The notes under the pieces were generated by a model. That model ran no database searches. It saw only the letters and a program-made list of their open reading frames with translations, and was not told the origin of the DNA. This document shows, piece after piece, positions 14,565-16,968 of a DNA stretch of 16,968 nt (positions are counted from its first letter, which is position 1; every line of letters starts with the position of its first letter). A program made the translations under genes and the position numbers. This DNA comes from Phycisphaerales bacterium (GTDB lineage: Bacteria > Planctomycetota > Phycisphaerae > Phycisphaerales > UBA1924), in the NCBI GenBank assembly GCA_030680655.1, contig JAUXUZ010000038.1, positions 1-16,968 on the forward strand, given 5' to 3'.

Positions 14565-14677
14565 TTGTCGATTGGGCCCGCGCGGGGCGCACTCGCACCC
14601 TCGCGCCGCGCAACTCCGGGGCGGGTGCCGTGCTCCGCGAGTTCAACCAGCGGACGGGCTCGTGGGAGCGCGTTGCG

Positions 14678-15679
14678 CTAGAGGGTGAATAGGTGGTCCA
14701 TCTGGCCGGCGATCTGCTGCAGGCGGGTGCGGTTGCCGCCGCCGACTTCGGCGGTGGCCCAGCCGCCCTTGCCGTTGCCGGGCGCGGCGGTGGAGTAGCC
14801 GCAGGCGTCCAGCGCCGTCATCACCTTGGGCCACTGCGCATCGCCCTCGCCGAGTTCCACATCGAAGCCCTTCCAGAGGCCCAGGTCATCGCGCTTCTTG
14901 CGGGAGAAGTCTTTGATGTGCAGCTTGGCGATGCGGGGTCCGAGGATCCTGACCCAGTGGTGGGGCCAGCCGGCGTTGATGATGTTGCCGATGTCAAAGT
15001 GGAAGGCGACGGGCGAATCGGCGGCTCCCTCGTTCAACTCATCGACGTACCGCGCAGCCTCCAGCGGCGAGAGGAGGAAGCCGTTCCAGACATTCTCGAC
15101 GGCGATGGTGATGCCGGTCTCGCGGGCGACGGGAAGTGCGAGGCGGATCTGCTCCTGCGAGAGGCGCCAGCAGTCGTCATAAGGGTTGTCGCTGTTGACG
15201 ATGCCCGGGACGAGCAGGATGCTCGATGCGCCCAGGGTCTTGGCGGTGCGGAGGCAATCGGTGAGGGCATCCAGGCCCTTCCTACGGACGGTCTCGGAGC
15301 CGTGGTTGAGCGTGTGCTTCCAGTGCTGGCTGTCGACGAGGCCGTGGATCTTCAGGCCGGTCTTTTCCTGCGCGGCGGCGAACTCGTCGAGCGGGGTGGC
15401 GCAGGGCCAGTCGATCTCGATGCCCTCGAAACCGCAGTCACGCAGGAGCTGGAACTTATCGTGAGTGGTCTTGGCGGCGGGGTCGTTGACCATGCCGATG
15501 CCGACGGCTTTGCGGAGCGTGCGCGTGGCGGTGGGGAGGGCGGCAGGGCTGGAAGGTGTGGGGGTGGGTTGAGGTGGCTGCGCGGGGGAGCCACGCTGCG
15601 CCAGCAGCGTTCGATCGCCGATTCCGCCCCCTGCGAGGGCCGCGAAGCCGACACCCGCGATGAAGTCTCGTCTGTGCAC
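14678..15679 (-). CDS. Exported sugar phosphate isomerase/epimerase (TIM barrel)
   Basis: This 333-residue protein is a xylose-isomerase-like TIM barrel acting on a sugar or inositol derivative. The start MHRRDFIAGVGFAAL is a twin-arginine signal, so the enzyme is probably exported folded. A proline-rich linker (about 30-50) leads to the barrel. Candidate metal ligands are Glu195 (AVENVWNG), Asp229 (FHFDIGN), His254 (LHIKDF) and Glu311 (TAEVGG). The start is GTG 15679 with AAGGAG six bases upstream. It begins 27 bases after the oxidoreductase stop, so the two form an operon. The pairing of these two families is very common in planctomycetes; the substrate cannot be read from the sequence. Confidence 0.9.
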   Translation of the reverse strand: MHRRDFIAGVGFAALAGGGIGDRTLLAQRGSPAQPPQPTPTPSSPAALPTATRTLRKAVGIGMVNDPAAKTTHDKFQLLRDCGFEGIEIDWPCATPLDEFAAAQEKTGLKIHGLVDSQHWKHTLNHGSETVRRKGLDALTDCLRTAKTLGASSILLVPGIVNSDNPYDDCWRLSQEQIRLALPVARETGITIAVENVWNGFLLSPLEAARYVDELNEGAADSPVAFHFDIGNIINAGWPHHWVRILGPRIAKLHIKDFSRKKRDDLGLWKGFDVELGEGDAQWPKVMTALDACGYSTAAPGNGKGGWATAEVGGGNRTRLQQIAGQMDHLFTL

Positions 15680-15706
15680 GATCGGCTCCTTGCCCGCGCC
15701 GGGCGA

Positions 15707-16968
15707 TTAGATCAGCTTCGTCTTGCCGGGGATGGCGAGCTTGGGCATCTCCATCGCGCCCATCTTGAGGTTGGCGGGCACGAGGCTCTCCTTGCTCTCA
15801 AGGGCCTGCTGCCAGGTGACGGTCTGGCCGGTGTAGGCGGCCATGCGGGCCATGATGCCCATGAGGCAGGCGTTGGCGGCGCGCTCGCCGTCGTTGATCG
15901 GCCTGCCGCTGCGCATGGCGGCGAAGAACTCGTTGTGCTCGACCTGGTACATGTCTTCATCGTTGCGGATGGAGGTGTTGATGTCGGCCTGCACGGGGCG
16001 TTTGTGTTCCCAGAGCACCTTGCCGTCGTAGTCGCGGGTGAGGTACGTCGGCTTCCAGCCGTTGACCTCGCACCAGGCGTTGGTGCCGTAGATGTAGTCG
16101 CTGTTGTCGCTGGGGCAGCCGTCGATCTGGCGGGCGGTGTGGTAGGCGCGGGTGCCGTCGGCGTAGTGGTAGAGGGCGGCGAAGTGGTCGAACGAATTGC
16201 CAGACTCTGGCCCGGTGCGCGCAGCGCACCCGCCGAGACAGATCACCTTCTCGGGCAGGCGGTCGCCGGTGGCCCACATCAGGCGGTCGATGGAGTGGAT
16301 GGACTGCTCGACGATGTGGTCGCCGCTGAGCCAGGTGAAGTGCCACCAGTTGCGCAGCTGGAACTCGGTGTCAGTCCATTCCGGCCGGCGCGGGCGTTTG
16401 CTGAGCGTGCTGGTGTGGTAGTTCGTGTGGACGGTGACGATGCGCCCAAGCCCGCCGTCGTTGACGTGCTTGAAGGCCTCGCGCATGCCGGGGTTGTACC
16501 GCCAGCAGAAGCCGACGACGAGGGTGAGCCCTTTCGCCCTGGCCTCGGCCGCGGCGGCCTTGACGGTGCGGATGCCCGTGGCGTCAACCGCCAGCGGCTT
16601 CTCGGCGAAGATGTGCTTGCCCGCGGCGACGGCGGCCTTGAGATGCTCGGGCCTGAAGGCGGGATAGCCGGTGATGAGGATGGCATCGATGTCGCAGGCG
16701 AGCACCTGATGGAAGCTGTCGAGCCCGACGAAACGGCGCGAAGGGGGGACATCGATGCAGGCGGCGGCGCGGTCGCTCAGCTCTTCGTTGATCGCCCGGT
16801 AGCACGAGTCGAGGCGGTCCTTGAAGACATCGCCCATCGCCACCAACTTGACGTTCGGGTCAGCGCTGAGCGCCTGCACGATCGCGCCGGTGCCGCGGCC
16901 GCCGCAGCCTATGACGCCGATGCGGATAGTGCCGTTGAGCGGGGTGCTGGCGGGCAGCGGTTCGGGAG
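15707..16968 (-). CDS. Gfo/Idh/MocA family oxidoreductase, 5' end cut by window edge
   Basis: This is an NAD(P)-dependent sugar or inositol dehydrogenase-like enzyme. The frame stays open to the right edge, giving at least 420 codons, so the true start lies outside and only a short leader is missing. The first visible residues, PEPLPASTPLNGT, look like a linker after an export signal. The Rossmann motif is IRIGVIGCGGRGTG. Next come AEKPLAVDA, the family's EKP motif, and the active-site region GDHIVEQSIHSIDRLMW. The tail AIPGKTKLI is typical of exported planctomycete members. It is the first visible gene of the minus-strand operon with the isomerase. A GTG at 16879 is internal, because the Rossmann motif lies upstream of it. 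Confidence 0.9.
   Translation of the reverse strand, partial: PEPLPASTPLNGTIRIGVIGCGGRGTGAIVQALSADPNVKLVAMGDVFKDRLDSCYRAINEELSDRAAACIDVPPSRRFVGLDSFHQVLACDIDAILITGYPAFRPEHLKAAVAAGKHIFAEKPLAVDATGIRTVKAAAAEARAKGLTLVVGFCWRYNPGMREAFKHVNDGGLGRIVTVHTNYHTSTLSKRPRRPEWTDTEFQLRNWWHFTWLSGDHIVEQSIHSIDRLMWATGDRLPEKVICLGGCAARTGPESGNSFDHFAALYHYADGTRAYHTARQIDGCPSDNSDYIYGTNAWCEVNGWKPTYLTRDYDGKVLWEHKRPVQADINTSIRNDEDMYQVEHNEFFAAMRSGRPINDGERAANACLMGIMARMAAYTGQTVTWQQALESKESLVPANLKMGAMEMPKLAIPGKTKLI

Larger units (their letters stand above)
14337..14677. other. 341-base intergenic region between convergent genes
   Basis: No gene is supported here. Two hairpins lie within: CCCCGC/GCGGGG at 14351-14366, followed on the minus strand by TTCTTTAAA, and GGCCCGCG/CGCGGGCC at 14540-14564, followed on the plus strand by TTGTCGATT. 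They may end the minus-strand sugar operon and the plus-strand small genes respectively. A plus-strand open frame (14471-14692) has no ribosome site. Confidence 0.5.

Noticed and set aside
14471..14692. A 73-codon plus-strand frame in the gap before the isomerase
   Set aside because: It has no ribosome site and no recognisable motif, and it overlaps the isomerase 3' end and a hairpin.
1..16968. Mobile elements, CRISPR arrays or phage genes
   Set aside because: I looked for transposase or integrase motifs, direct-repeat arrays and attachment sites at the tRNA and saw none; the tRNA 3' end has no duplicated copy in the window that I could find.

Overview
This GC-rich window, with dense genes and little spacing, looks like a chromosomal segment of a planctomycete-type bacterium, possibly of the Phycisphaerae. 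That placement is an inference. It rests on an exported Gfo/Idh/MocA oxidoreductase beside an exported sugar phosphate isomerase, many starts without a Shine-Dalgarno sequence, and a SahR-ahcY pair. No transposase, integrase, CRISPR array or phage gene was seen.

Layout. Positions 1-2421 (minus) hold preT and preA, the two subunits of NAD-dependent dihydropyrimidine dehydrogenase; preA runs off the left edge. A tRNA-Phe(GAA) with its own promoter and terminator lies upstream at 2571-2643 (minus). A small protein resembling the LigD phosphoesterase domain and a cupin follow on the plus strand (2777-3710). They converge on a dicarboxylate/amino-acid:cation symporter (3722-5164, minus) and an Opp/Dpp-type ABC ATPase (5226-6035, minus). 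A TPR lipoprotein (6156-6923, plus) is divergent from the ATPase gene.

Positions 7002-9795 are the clearest regulated unit. A good sigma70-type promoter and an 18-bp inverted repeat overlap the start codon of a SahR-like ArsR/methyltransferase-fold regulator. The regulator is followed by ahcY (S-adenosylhomocysteine hydrolase) and a strong hairpin terminator. Together they suggest S-adenosylhomocysteine-responsive autoregulation of the hydrolase.

Positions 9818-14336 look like a signalling and stress patch. A glycine-zipper protein (minus) is followed by a NarL-type response regulator and its sensor kinase (minus, ATGA overlap). The kinase has a FixL-like PAS domain without the heme histidine and ends in a degenerate receiver. 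Three small plus-strand genes follow, including a DUF3309-type membrane peptide.

Positions 14678-16968 (minus) hold the Gfo/Idh/MocA oxidoreductase, cut by the right edge, and the sugar phosphate isomerase, probably one operon for carbohydrate or inositol-like metabolism outside the cytoplasm.

The features most worth a second look are the operator that overlaps the sahR start codon on a nearly leaderless message, the symporter with an apparently lost third sodium site, the kinase with two degenerate sensory/receiver domains, and the stand-alone LigD-phosphoesterase-like protein.
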